Position numbers and translations under genes: made by a program
Part shown: positions 34,547 to 42,495 of the stretch, piece after piece
Layout: every line of letters starts with the position of its first letter
Numbering within the stretch: position 1 is the first letter of the stretch
Source of the DNA: Pseudomonadota bacterium
GTDB lineage: Bacteria; Pseudomonadota; Gammaproteobacteria; Steroidobacterales; Steroidobacteraceae
Assembly: GCA_026398735.1 (NCBI GenBank)
Contig: JAPLSH010000003.1
Location: 1 to 64,000 of the forward strand
DNA: 64,000 bases
Direction of reading: 5' to 3'
Notes under the pieces: generated by a model
What the model saw: only the letters and a program-made list of their open reading frames with translations
Told to the model about the DNA's origin: nothing
Database searches by the model: none

Positions 34547-35742
34547 GAACGAGCTGCCAGATAACGCTCGGCAATCAGCGCCATCAGTCTGCGTGCCAGC
34601 ACCGTCTTACTGCCCTCACCCAGTTCCTGCCGGCCGCCGTTGTGCCACAGCACGACTACCTGGTTGTCGTCGCGGTCAAAGCCTTTGCAGTCGCCGACTT
34701 CGTTAACCGCGATCAGATCGAGATTCTTGCGCTCCAGCTTAGCGCGCGCATGCAGCTCAACATCGTTGGTCTCGGCAGCAAAGCCCACCACATAGGGGCG
34801 ATTGGCGCGCTGCGCCACCGCATGCAATATGTCGACGGTGCGCTCCATGCGCAGATCAAGGCTGTCGGTGACCTTCTTGATCTTAAGGCTTGCGGGATTG
34901 CTCGGCCGGTAGTCGGCCACTGCCGCCGTAGCGATGAACACCTGTGCTGCGGCCACTTCGGCCTCCACTGCATCATTCATCTGCTGCGCCGTTTCCACGT
35001 CAATGCGGCGCACGCCCGGCGGTGTGCACAAATTCACCGGGCCGCTGACCAGCGTCACCTCGGCGCCCAGTTCACGGGCTGCCTGTGCCACCGCATAGCC
35101 CATTTTCCCGGAGCTGCGATTGCTGATAAACCGCACCGGATCGATGCGCTCGCGCGTCGGACCGGCGGTGATCAGCACCCTATGACCTGCCAGCGGCCCC
35201 TGCACCGGCAACAGAGCCATGGCCGCGTCGGCCAAGGCCACCGGCTCCAGCATGCGACCCTCACCGGTCTCGCCGCAGGCCTGACTGCCGACGCCGGGGC
35301 CCAGCACCTGCACGCCACGCGCGCGCAATAGCGCGACGTTGGCGGCGGTGGCGGGATTGGCCCACATCTGTTGATTCATGGCCGGAGCGACCGCCACAGG
35401 CGCTGCTGTGGCCAAACACAAGGTGCCCAGCAAGCTGCCGGCCAAGCCATGGGACAGCTGCGCCAGAAAATCCGCTGTCGCGGGTGCCACCAGCACAAGG
35501 TCGGCCCAGCGGGCCAATTCGATATGGCTCATGGCCGCCTCGGCCGCGCTATCCCACAGCTCAGAGCGCACCTCGCGGCCCGACACGGCCTGGAAGGTCA
35601 ACGGCGTCACAAACTCGCGGGCGCCAGAGGTCATCACCACTTGGACCTGCGCCCCGCGCTCTACGAGGCGACGTACCAGATCGGGGCTCTTGTAGGCGGC
35701 GATGCCGCCGGTGACACCCAGCACGATGCGTTTTCCGTTCAT
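34543..35742 (-). CDS. coaBC: Bifunctional phosphopantothenoylcysteine decarboxylase/synthetase CoaBC
   Basis: 399 aa from the ATG at 35742 ([20 protein letters not shown]). CoaBC catalyses two steps of coenzyme A synthesis. The N-terminal CoaC flavodecarboxylase shows the FMN-binding loop TGGIAAYK, catalytic [20 protein letters not shown] and [12 protein letters not shown]. The C-terminal CoaB half carries [20 protein letters not shown] and [10 protein letters not shown], then [18 protein letters not shown]. The frame extends upstream to 35793, but that part spans a perfect palindrome and is not family-like. The upstream region is shared with radC. Confidence 0.96.
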   Translation of the reverse strand: MNGKRIVLGVTGGIAAYKSPDLVRRLVERGAQVQVVMTSGAREFVTPLTFQAVSGREVRSELWDSAAEAAMSHIELARWADLVLVAPATADFLAQLSHGLAGSLLGTLCLATAAPVAVAPAMNQQMWANPATAANVALLRARGVQVLGPGVGSQACGETGEGRMLEPVALADAAMALLPVQGPLAGHRVLITAGPTRERIDPVRFISNRSSGKMGYAVAQAARELGAEVTLVSGPVNLCTPPGVRRIDVETAQQMNDAVEAEVAAAQVFIATAAVADYRPSNPASLKIKKVTDSLDLRMERTVDILHAVAQRANRPYVVGFAAETNDVELHARAKLERKNLDLIAVNEVGDCKGFDRDDNQVVVLWHNGGRQELGEGSKTVLARRLMALIAERYLAARS

Positions 35743-35757
35743 AGGACCACTATAGGG

Positions 35758-35789
35758 CCCGAGGATCAGCGTTTTCCATGATCCTCGGG
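35758..35789. promoter_or_regulatory. Perfect 11-bp inverted repeat between coaBC and radC
   Basis: CCCGAGGATCA (35758-35768), a 10-nt spacer, and TGATCCTCGGG (35779-35789) are exact reverse complements. The repeat lies 15 nt upstream of the coaBC start codon and 66 nt upstream of radC. It could be a protein operator or, if transcribed toward coaBC, a hairpin near its ribosome site. No U-run follows. Confidence 0.5.
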
Positions 35790-35855
35790 TCATTTGCTGA
35801 TCGCCTCAGTGACAGGTCGCCACCACACTGACCGCAGTGTCACAAGGAGGCAGAC

Positions 35856-36530
35856 ATGACCATCCGCGATTGGCCGGCGGGCGAACGCCCGCGCGAAAAG
35901 CTGCTCATATCCGGGCCACAGAGCCTGTCCGACGCCGAACTGCTGGCCGTGCTGTTCGGCAGCGGCTGCCGCGGCGCCAGCGCCGTAGACCAAGGCCGCG
36001 CGCTGCTGCAGCGCTACCGCTCGCTGCGTGAGCTGCTGGTGACCGAGCAGGCGCAGTGTCTGGCCGCACCGGGGCTGGGCGGCCGCCGCTACGGCATCCT
36101 GCAGGCCGCGCTGGAGCTGTCCCGGCGCCATTACCGCGAGGCGCTGCAGGCCGGACCGGCGCTGGAAGCACCCCAAGCGGCCCGCAACTTTCTGCAGGCG
36201 CAACTGCGCGACCGCCCCTACGAGGTGTTCTGCTGCCTGCACCTGGACAACCGCCACCGTCTGATCGCCTTCGATGAGCTGTTTCGCGGCACCATCGACG
36301 GCGCCAGCGTGCACCCGCGCGAAGTGGTCAAACAGGCACTTTCCCGCAATGCGGCCGCTGTCATCCTGGCCCACAACCACCCGTCCGGCATCGCCGAACC
36401 CAGCCACGCCGACGAGCTGATCACCGCGCGGCTGCGCGACGCGCTGGCCCTGGTCGACATCCGCGTGCTCGACCATCTGGTGGTCGGGGACACGCGCTGT
36501 GTCTCGTTTGCGGAGCGGGGGTTGCTCTAA
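35856..36530 (+). CDS. radC: RadC family protein (JAB/MPN metalloprotease fold)
   Basis: 224 aa with an AAGGAGG ribosome site. The N-terminal helix-hairpin-helix part (RPREKLLISGPQSLSDAELL, LFGSGCRGASA) is followed by the JAB domain with the metal motif LAHNHPSGIAEPSHAD (His173, His175, Asp about 186) and the upstream VHPREVVKQALSRNAAAVIL. RadC was once linked to DNA repair, but that role is doubtful; the function is unresolved. Divergent from coaBC, upstream of rpmB. The long antisense frame over this gene is a shadow. Confidence 0.95.
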   Translation: MTIRDWPAGERPREKLLISGPQSLSDAELLAVLFGSGCRGASAVDQGRALLQRYRSLRELLVTEQAQCLAAPGLGGRRYGILQAALELSRRHYREALQAGPALEAPQAARNFLQAQLRDRPYEVFCCLHLDNRHRLIAFDELFRGTIDGASVHPREVVKQALSRNAAAVILAHNHPSGIAEPSHADELITARLRDALALVDIRVLDHLVVGDTRCVSFAERGLL

Positions 36531-36544
36531 CGGCAAAGAGAACC

Positions 36545-36574
36545 TTGCCCTGCCCCCCCGCAGGCTGGTATAAA
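36545..36574 (+). promoter_or_regulatory. Sigma70-type promoter of rpmB-rpmG
   Basis: TTGCCC (36545-36550), an 18-nt spacer and TATAAA (36569-36574) precede rpmB by about 43 nt. It lies in the 87-nt gap after radC. The spacer contains a run of seven C. Confidence 0.5.
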
Positions 36575-36617
36575 GCACGCCCTTTTCCGCGCCCGGCGCC
36601 GCCTCGAGGAATCCGTC

Positions 36618-36854
36618 ATGTCCCGCGTCTGCATTGTTACCGGCAAGCGTCCGGCAGTTGGCAACCGCGTCTCGCACGCCAACAACAAGAAGCGTCGTCG
36701 CTTCCTGCCCAACCTCCATGTGCAGCGTTTCTGGATCGAGGAAGAAAAGCGCTGGGTAAAACTGCGCGTATCGGCCAACGCAATGCGCACCATCGAAAAG
36801 AACGGTATCGACGTCGTGCTCGCCAAGATGCGTGCACAGGGCAAGAAGGTCTGA
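36618..36854 (+). CDS. rpmB: 50S ribosomal protein L28
   Basis: 78 aa, the standard size. L28 signature: [39 protein letters not shown] and the end KMRAQGKKV. Located 10 nt before rpmG with a shared terminator, as in most gammaproteobacteria. Confidence 0.98.
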   Translation: MSRVCIVTGKRPAVGNRVSHANNKKRRRFLPNLHVQRFWIEEEKRWVKLRVSANAMRTIEKNGIDVVLAKMRAQGKKV

Positions 36855-36864
36855 GGAGCCAGCT

Positions 36865-37020
36865 ATGCGTGAGAAAATCAAACTGCTGTCAACCGCGGGC
36901 ACCGGCCACTTCTATGTGGCCATGAAGAACAAGCGTCTTCACCCCGAGAAGCTCGAAACCAAGAAATACGATCCTGTCGTGCGTAAGCACGTCTCTTACA
37001 AAGAGACCAAGATCAAGTAA
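36865..37020 (+). CDS. rpmG: 50S ribosomal protein L33
   Basis: 51 aa from the ATG at 36865 ([20 protein letters not shown]), preceded by GAGGAG. It ends [11 protein letters not shown]. The four Cys of the zinc-ribbon type of L33 are absent, so this is the zinc-free form as in E. coli. Followed directly by a strong terminator. Confidence 0.98.
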   Translation: MREKIKLLSTAGTGHFYVAMKNKRLHPEKLETKKYDPVVRKHVSYKETKIK

Positions 37021-37023
37021 GCC

Positions 37024-37050
37024 AAAAGCCCGCTTCCAAAGCGGGCTTTT
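37024..37050 (+). terminator. Rho-independent terminator of rpmB-rpmG
   Basis: A 12-bp stem (AAAAGCCCGCTT, then AAGCGGGCTTTT) with a 3-nt loop begins 3 nt after the rpmG stop and ends in four T. Clear intrinsic terminator; the A-run at its 5' side could let it act on the other strand as well. Confidence 0.88.
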
Positions 37051-37077
37051 CGCATCCGGCTTTGGCATCCTGCGCCG

Positions 37078-37858
37078 ATGCCCGAACTGCCCGAAGTAGA
37101 GACCACCCGCCGCGGCATCGGGCCGCACATCGCGGGTCGTCGCTTGCAACACCTTGCCTGGTATTGCCAAGGCAACCGACGGTCAGCGCATCGCCGGCGT
37201 GCGCCGGCGCGCCAAATACCTGTTAATCGATTTAGAACTTGGCAGCCTGCTGCTGCATCTGGGCATGTCGGGCAGTCTGCGTGTGCTGCCGGCCGATGCG
37301 CCGCGACGTCTCCACGATCATGTCGATCTGCAACTGGATTCTGGACAGTTGCTGCGCTTCAACGATCCGCGCCGCTTCGGCAGCCTGCATTGGCTTACCG
37401 GCGACGTGATGGCCCATCCGCTATTGGCCACGTTGGGACCGGAACCGTTGGAAGATCAGTTTGACGGTGCGTATCTGCACAGCCACTGCCGTGGCCGGCG
37501 CGTGGCCATTAAGCAGCACATCATGAACAGTCACGTGGTGGTGGGCGTGGGCAACATCTACGCCAGTGAGGCGCTGTTTCGCGCTGGCATCCGCCCGGGT
37601 CGTGCGGCGCAGTCACTCACTCGTGCGCAGTGCGACGCATTGGCGCAGTCCATTCGCGATGTGCTGACGATGGCCATCCGCTCCGGTGGCACCACGCTGC
37701 GCGACTATGTCGGTGTAGATGGAGCCCCCGGTTACTTCCGGCAGAAGCTCTATGTGTACGAGCGTGCCGACGAACCCTGTCGCAACTGCAGCACCGCCAT
37801 ACGCCATCGCGTGCAAGGCCAACGCTCCACCTATTACTGCACGCAATGCCAGTCGTGA
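37078..37858 (+). pseudogene. mutM: Formamidopyrimidine-DNA glycosylase MutM, frameshifted
   Basis: MutM removes 8-oxoguanine and other oxidised purines. The first 26 codons (MPELPEVETTRRGIGPHIAG, then RRLQHL) carry the catalytic Pro and Glu in one frame. The rest of the enzyme (GQRIAGVRRRAKYLLIDLEL, HLGMSGSLR, VVVGVGNIYASEALF, and the zinc finger CRNCSTAIRHRV/CTQC) is in the next frame from about 37154. Aligned with E. coli MutM, about 11 residues including the strand before RLRW are missing at the join, so a deletion of about 32 nt fits both the missing length and the frame change. The downstream frame alone lacks the catalytic N-terminus. Either a real loss of function or a sequence error. 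Confidence 0.85.
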
Positions 37859-38541
37859 GCGCCGCTGAGCTGCTTGCGCATTTCGAGACGATCGACCCGG
37901 TGATGGCGGCCCTGGTGCGCGCGGCCGGGCCGTACACACTAGGCGTCACGCCGCGACCTTCTGTGTATGAATCGCTGGCGCGGTCGATCGCAGGCCAACA
38001 GCTCTCTGGAGCAGTAGCGCGGCGCATCCTTGAGCGTCTTGAAGCGCTGTTCAACGGCACGTTCCCCACGCCTGCGCAACTGGCCGCAGCAGAAGTTGCT
38101 GCGCTGCGCAGCGTCGGCTTTTCTCAGGCCAAGGTCACTGCACTGCAAGATTTGGCGGCGCACTGTCTCGATGGCCGATTAGCAGACGATGCAACCCTTG
38201 CCACACTTGATGACGAGACTGTGATTGAACACTGCTGCAGCGTGCGCGGCATCGGTCGCTGGACTGCCGAGATGCTGCTGATGTTTCAGTTGCAGCGACC
38301 AGATGTATTGCCCGTAGGCGACTACGGTGTGTGCAATGGCTTCAAGCTGGCCTATGGTCTGAAAGCACTGCCGCAACCCAAGGCCCTGGCTGCTTGGGGC
38401 AAACGCTGGTCGCCTTATCGTTCTGCGGCCGCGTGGTATCTGTGGCGCGCTGTCGATCTGCATCGTGCAACGCAATTGCCCGCACGTAGCGGTCGTGCGC
38501 CGCGCGTACTGCAGGTCAAACCCAAAGCACCCAAAACATGA
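37846..38541 (+). CDS. DNA-3-methyladenine glycosylase II-like (AlkA/HhH-GPD)
   Basis: 231 aa from the ATG at 37846; a GTG at 37855 is also possible. It overlaps the end of mutM. It removes alkylated bases. The fold is HhH-GPD: LARSIAGQQLSGAVARRI, then VGFSQAKVTALQDLAA, the hairpin motif VRGIGRWTAEMLLMF and DVLPVGDYGVCNGF, where the second acidic residue (Asp of GDYGV) is the catalytic position. Most relatives have two Asp there; the first is Gly here. AlkA N-terminal domain and Ada parts are absent, so it resembles the short AlkA-like family. Confidence 0.9.
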   Translation: MPVVSAAELLAHFETIDPVMAALVRAAGPYTLGVTPRPSVYESLARSIAGQQLSGAVARRILERLEALFNGTFPTPAQLAAAEVAALRSVGFSQAKVTALQDLAAHCLDGRLADDATLATLDDETVIEHCCSVRGIGRWTAEMLLMFQLQRPDVLPVGDYGVCNGFKLAYGLKALPQPKALAAWGKRWSPYRSAAAWYLWRAVDLHRATQLPARSGRAPRVLQVKPKAPKT

Positions 38542-39248
38542 GCAACGCCCTACCTGTCACTTTCACGCGCGCAGGCTTTCTGCGCGGCGTACGCGCCAGT
38601 CCACCGCTACTGATCGGTGGCCTGCCGTTTGGCTTGGTGGCAGGCCTTACTGCGCAGGCCCATGGCCTGAGCTTTCTTGAAAGCACGTTGATGAGCGCCA
38701 CAGTGTTTGCCGGTTCGGCGCAATTGATCGCACTGGGCGTATGGGCTGCGCCCGTCTCCGTGAGCACCGTGAGTCTGGCTTCGCTGACGATGAACCTGCG
38801 CTTTTTGCTGATGGGTCCGCTACTAGCGCCCTGGATGGATCACCTGCGGGGCTGGCGGCGCTGGCTGAGCCTGTTCTTCATGATTGATCACAACTGGGCG
38901 CTAGCTCTCAAAGAGATTGAGAAGGGCGAGCGTGATGCCGCGTTTCTCATAGGCAGCGGCGTACCGATCTGGATCGTCTGGGTGGTCAGCAGCATCGTCG
39001 GACATCTGTCAGGCAGCCTCATACATACCGGGCCGGGCCATCCGCTGTTCTTTGCTGCGCTGTCCACGTTCATCGCACTGCTGGTGCCGATGTGGCGCGG
39101 CAAGTCAGATCTGCTGCCCTGGTTAGTGGCTGGCAGCGTCGCGCTGGTGGTGTCGCAGGCCTTGCCGCACACCGCTTGGCACATCGTGATCGGCGCACTG
39201 GCCGGCGGCATAACAGGCCTGCTGCAACAACGCTGGAGACCAAGCTGA
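38538..39248 (+). CDS. azlC: AzlC family branched-chain amino acid exporter subunit
   Basis: 236 aa, mostly hydrophobic with about five to seven membrane segments. Family blocks: SPPLLIGGLPFGLVAGLTAQ, SATVFAGSAQLIALGVWAA and LTMNLRFLLMGPLLAPWM. AzlC works with AzlD to export branched-chain amino acids (azaleucine resistance). It starts inside the stop of the glycosylase gene and its own stop overlaps the azlD start as TGATG, a tight unit. Confidence 0.92.
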   Translation: MSNALPVTFTRAGFLRGVRASPPLLIGGLPFGLVAGLTAQAHGLSFLESTLMSATVFAGSAQLIALGVWAAPVSVSTVSLASLTMNLRFLLMGPLLAPWMDHLRGWRRWLSLFFMIDHNWALALKEIEKGERDAAFLIGSGVPIWIVWVVSSIVGHLSGSLIHTGPGHPLFFAALSTFIALLVPMWRGKSDLLPWLVAGSVALVVSQALPHTAWHIVIGALAGGITGLLQQRWRPS

Positions 39249-40078
39249 TGTCACTGCACACACCCACTGTGATCACCATCCTGCTGATGGCGCTGGGCTG
39301 CTACGGCTGTCGCGCCGGTGGCTATTGGCTGCTGACTCGCGTGCGCCCTTCGGCTGCAGTGCAAACGGTGTTCTCTTACATTCCGGGCTGTCTGTTCGTC
39401 AGCTTTGTCATCCCTGCAGTCATTGGCGGCGGGCCCAAAGAATGGGTCGGTGCCGCGGTCGCACTGCTTACTGTGATTCTGACCGGCTCGGTAATCTGGC
39501 CCATCTTCACAGGCACTGGTGCAGCCTGGATGGTGTGGTTGCTGGTCGGCACTGCACAGGCTGCAGAGGCACCGCGCTGGCAAACGCTACTTGCAGAGAG
39601 CAACTTTGCAACGCAATGGCAGAGCGTGGGTGATGTGCAGTGGCGCTGGGAGCAAGGCGCGTTGCTGGGCAACGCCGGCGATGGCTTTGTGGTGTCCAAC
39701 GCGCGCTATAGCAACTTCGAATTGAGTGTCGAAGTGCTCATCGAGCCCCAGACCAACAGTGGCGTGTTCATCCGCTGCAGCGATGCCAAAGACATCTCGC
39801 CCACCAACTGCTACGAAGTAAACCTGTGGGATGACCGTGATGGCGCCTTTGCCACAGGTTCAATCGTGCAACGGGTAGAGTCGGCCACCAAACTGCGTGC
39901 CTCTGGTCAGTGGAGCACCTTGACGGTACGCGCCCAAGGCACGCATCTGCAGGTCAAGCTCAACAACACACCCGCTGTGGAACTGGACGATGCAGCCCAT
40001 GCCGAGGGCCACCTTGCACTGCAGTTTAGAGGCAGCGGCAGCGTGCGCTTTCGCAAGGTTGAGATCAGGCCCCTATAG
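39248..40078 (+). CDS. AzlD fused to a DUF1080-like domain
   Basis: 276 aa. Residues 1 to about 98 are a whole AzlD-type membrane protein (MALGCYGCRAGGYWLL, YIPGCLFVSFVIPAVIGGGP, LTGSVIWPIFTGTGAA). Without a break the frame continues into VWLLVGTAQA, which resembles the end of a signal peptide, and then a soluble DUF1080/LamG-type domain (WQTLLAESNFATQW, ELSVEVLIEPQTNSGVFIRC, YEVNLWDDRDGAFATGSIVQ). DUF1080 proteins are exported sugar-binding or hydrolase-like proteins. An internal ATG at 39530 could start a separate exported product, but it has no good ribosome site. Start at 39248 overlaps azlC. A fusion that keeps both halves is unusual. Confidence 0.82.
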   Translation: MSLHTPTVITILLMALGCYGCRAGGYWLLTRVRPSAAVQTVFSYIPGCLFVSFVIPAVIGGGPKEWVGAAVALLTVILTGSVIWPIFTGTGAAWMVWLLVGTAQAAEAPRWQTLLAESNFATQWQSVGDVQWRWEQGALLGNAGDGFVVSNARYSNFELSVEVLIEPQTNSGVFIRCSDAKDISPTNCYEVNLWDDRDGAFATGSIVQRVESATKLRASGQWSTLTVRAQGTHLQVKLNNTPAVELDDAAHAEGHLALQFRGSGSVRFRKVEIRPL

Positions 40079-40084
40079 CGCCCG

Positions 40085-40978
40085 TCAACGCAGACGCACC
40101 GGCGGCATCGCATTGCATAGGTCGATAGCACCGGCGGGGCGAACAAACCAGCTGTCTGTGCGATTGCGGCGCGCTTCTAGCCAACGCGCATAGCTGCTGC
40201 TGTCGGTGCGCAGTACCTGCACCACCGGGCGCCCTGCATCCGGCAGCTGCGACAACAATCGGGCCGACAGAATAGGCACCCGCTGCGCGGGCGTGGCATA
40301 GAACCCCATCGCATCATCACCACGCGGCAACGCAGCCAGATACTCCATGCCCAGCAGCACGCGACCTACTACCGTGATGTTGCGATCCAGATGCCGCGGC
40401 GAATGACCGATCACCGCATACAGTTCGCCAGCGCCTCCGGAATCCGGTGCTGAATCACGCCCGGCACCGACCATGCCGTAGCAGTGGGCCAGCCATGCCG
40501 GACCGCGGGCACTCTGGCGACCCACAGGCCAACCCTGCGCAAACCCCGCCTCGGGTGCATAGGCATCACGCCCAGGCACGGCGTTAAACGGCAGATCCGC
40601 CGGCACCCTTGGCAGCTCAAACTCCGCAGGCAAGGTGCGCGAGAGTCCGTCTGGCAAAGGCTTGGTGCCCTCAGCATCACCCCACTGGGTCACGTAGTTA
40701 TCGTTGACGCGCACGATAGCCAGTCCGTCATACCACCCAGACTTCACCAGCGCGGCGATCTGCGCGGCATGGCGTGGCGCAAAGGCCGGCGCCAGCTCGA
40801 TCAGCACCATGCGCTTGTCGGTCAGTTGCATCACATAGGTGTGCTGCGGATCTACAGTGCGCCAGTGGCTGTCCGGTGATTGCCCCAGTATGTCGGCAGA
40901 GCTTGCCGCCGAGGCGCTGCGGCCTAGCGCCAGCAGCAAACAGATCGACACCAGTCCAACAGTTTGAAGGTATTTCAC
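40085..40978 (-). CDS. Exported cyclophilin-type peptidyl-prolyl isomerase
   Basis: 297 aa from a GTG at 40978 with a GGAG site; the frame extends to 41077 but would hide the signal peptide (VKYLQTVGLVSICLLLALGR, cleavage near ASA). The cyclophilin fold is suggested by VMQLTDKRMVLIELAPAFAP, HAAQIAALVKSGWYDGLAIV, then VNDNYVTQWGDA and CYGMVGAGRDSAPDSGGAGE, with HLDRNITVVGRVLLGMEYL near the end. Such periplasmic isomerases help fold envelope proteins. The arrangement has a large insert between the first and second parts. Divergent from the aldehyde dehydrogenase. Confidence 0.8.
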   Translation of the reverse strand: MKYLQTVGLVSICLLLALGRSASAASSADILGQSPDSHWRTVDPQHTYVMQLTDKRMVLIELAPAFAPRHAAQIAALVKSGWYDGLAIVRVNDNYVTQWGDAEGTKPLPDGLSRTLPAEFELPRVPADLPFNAVPGRDAYAPEAGFAQGWPVGRQSARGPAWLAHCYGMVGAGRDSAPDSGGAGELYAVIGHSPRHLDRNITVVGRVLLGMEYLAALPRGDDAMGFYATPAQRVPILSARLLSQLPDAGRPVVQVLRTDSSSYARWLEARRNRTDSWFVRPAGAIDLCNAMPPVRLR

Positions 40979-41057
40979 AGCGCGGCTCCGCAAAGTGGGC
41001 AACAGGTGCCAGTGTATGCTCTGGCAAACAACGCGGCGGCTGCCGCAGGGGGAACAC

Positions 41058-42461
41058 ATGGCTTTCGATTTGATCATCGATGGCGTACGCCGTCAGACCG
41101 CAGCCCATACCGACGTCAAAAACCCATCCACTGGTGCAGTCGCCGGGCGCATGCCTATGGCCACCACACAAGACTTGGATGATGCCATTGCCGCCGCGGC
41201 CCGCGCTTTTAAGACCTGGAGCCAAACCAGCGATGCAGAACGCCAGGCGGCCTGCCACGCCATCGCTGCAAAAATCGAAGCTCACGCCGAAGAGCTGGCG
41301 CGGCTGATCACTGCCGAACAGGGCAAACAGCTCAACGGTCTAGGTTCACGATTTGAAGTGGGCGGCACAGCCGCATGGACCCATGCCACTGCCGACATGC
41401 AACTGCCTGTCAGCGTGCTGCAAGACAACGAACAGGGGCGCATCGAGCTGCATCGCAAACCCATCGGCGTCATCGGCTCGATCACACCGTGGAACTGGCC
41501 GATGCTGATCGGCAGCTGGCACATCATTCCTGCTGTGCGCACCGGCAACACCGTGGTCATCAAGCCTTCGCCCTACACGCCGCTGTCCACCATCCGCATG
41601 GTCGAGCTGATGAACGAAGTGCTGCCCCCCGGCGTAGTCAACGTGGTTTCGGGTGACGATGCCCTGGGCGCGGCACTGTCTTCACATCCAGGCATCGCCA
41701 AGATGGTATTCACCGGGTCCACAGCAACCGGCCGCAAGATCATGGCCTCGGCTGCACCCACACTCAAACGCATCACTCTGGAGTTGGGTGGCAACGATGC
41801 AGGCGTAGTACTGCCCGATGCAGACCCCAAAGCCATCGCACCGGATTTGTTCTGGGGCGCTTTCATCAACGGCGGGCAAACCTGCGCAGCGCTCAAGCGC
41901 CTGTATGTGCACGACAGCATCTACGAGCAGGTGTGCAATGAACTGGTGGCCTTTGCGAGCACCGTGCCTATGGGCGATGGCTTGGACGAAAACAATCAGC
42001 TCGGCCCGATTCAAAACGCCATGCAGTTCAAGCGTGTGGTCGAACTGGTGGAAGAAGCCAAGCAGGCCGGTGGCCGCATCCTCTGCGGTGGCGCGCCGCT
42101 GGCCGGCAACGGCTATTTCTATCCGATCACTTTTGTTGCCGATGTGCAGGAAGGCATTCGATTAGTGGACGAAGAGCAGTTCGGCCCGGCACTGCCCATC
42201 ATTCGTTACACCGACGTTGAAGATGCTATGCGCCGCGCCAATGACAACCCGATGGGCCTGGGTGGCTCCGTGTGGAGTAGCGATGCAGCCAAGGCCAAGG
42301 TGCTGGCACAACGCTTGGAATGCGGTACCGCATGGGTCAATAAGCACGGCGGTATTCAGCCCAACGCGCCCTTCGGCGGCGTCAAGCAATCGGGTATCGG
42401 CGTGGAATTTAGCGAAGAGGGCTTGAAGGAGTACACCACCGTGCAGACGGTGTACTGCTGA
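41058..42461 (+). CDS. Aldehyde dehydrogenase family protein
   Basis: 467 aa from the ATG at 41058. NAD(P)-dependent oxidation of an aldehyde. Catalytic features: Asn146 in SITPWNWP, Lys169 in VVIKPS, the nucleotide loop FTGSTATGRKIM, general base Glu242 in LELGGNDAG and the nucleophile Cys276 in NGGQTCAAL. The C-terminal GIQPNAPFGGVKQSGIGVEF is also conserved. The NGGQTCAA motif (rather than NQGQxC) is common in a subgroup annotated as broad-range or betaine/succinate-semialdehyde-like. I cannot name the substrate. It stands alone, convergent with ggt. Confidence 0.93.
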   Translation: MAFDLIIDGVRRQTAAHTDVKNPSTGAVAGRMPMATTQDLDDAIAAAARAFKTWSQTSDAERQAACHAIAAKIEAHAEELARLITAEQGKQLNGLGSRFEVGGTAAWTHATADMQLPVSVLQDNEQGRIELHRKPIGVIGSITPWNWPMLIGSWHIIPAVRTGNTVVIKPSPYTPLSTIRMVELMNEVLPPGVVNVVSGDDALGAALSSHPGIAKMVFTGSTATGRKIMASAAPTLKRITLELGGNDAGVVLPDADPKAIAPDLFWGAFINGGQTCAALKRLYVHDSIYEQVCNELVAFASTVPMGDGLDENNQLGPIQNAMQFKRVVELVEEAKQAGGRILCGGAPLAGNGYFYPITFVADVQEGIRLVDEEQFGPALPIIRYTDVEDAMRRANDNPMGLGGSVWSSDAAKAKVLAQRLECGTAWVNKHGGIQPNAPFGGVKQSGIGVEFSEEGLKEYTTVQTVYC

Positions 42462-42473
42462 TCAATCCCTGCG

Positions 42474-42495
42474 GCCGGGCCTAGTAAAGCCCGGC
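42474..42495. terminator. Stem-loop between the aldehyde dehydrogenase and ggt
   Basis: A perfect 7-bp stem (GCCGGGC/GCCCGGC) with an 8-nt loop that contains the ggt stop codon. It may end transcripts from both convergent genes; no U-run is present. Confidence 0.4.

Noticed and set aside
35790-36902. A 370-codon open frame on the minus strand across radC and rpmB
   Set aside because: It is antisense to two well-recognised genes, has no family resemblance, and arises from GC-rich codon use in radC.
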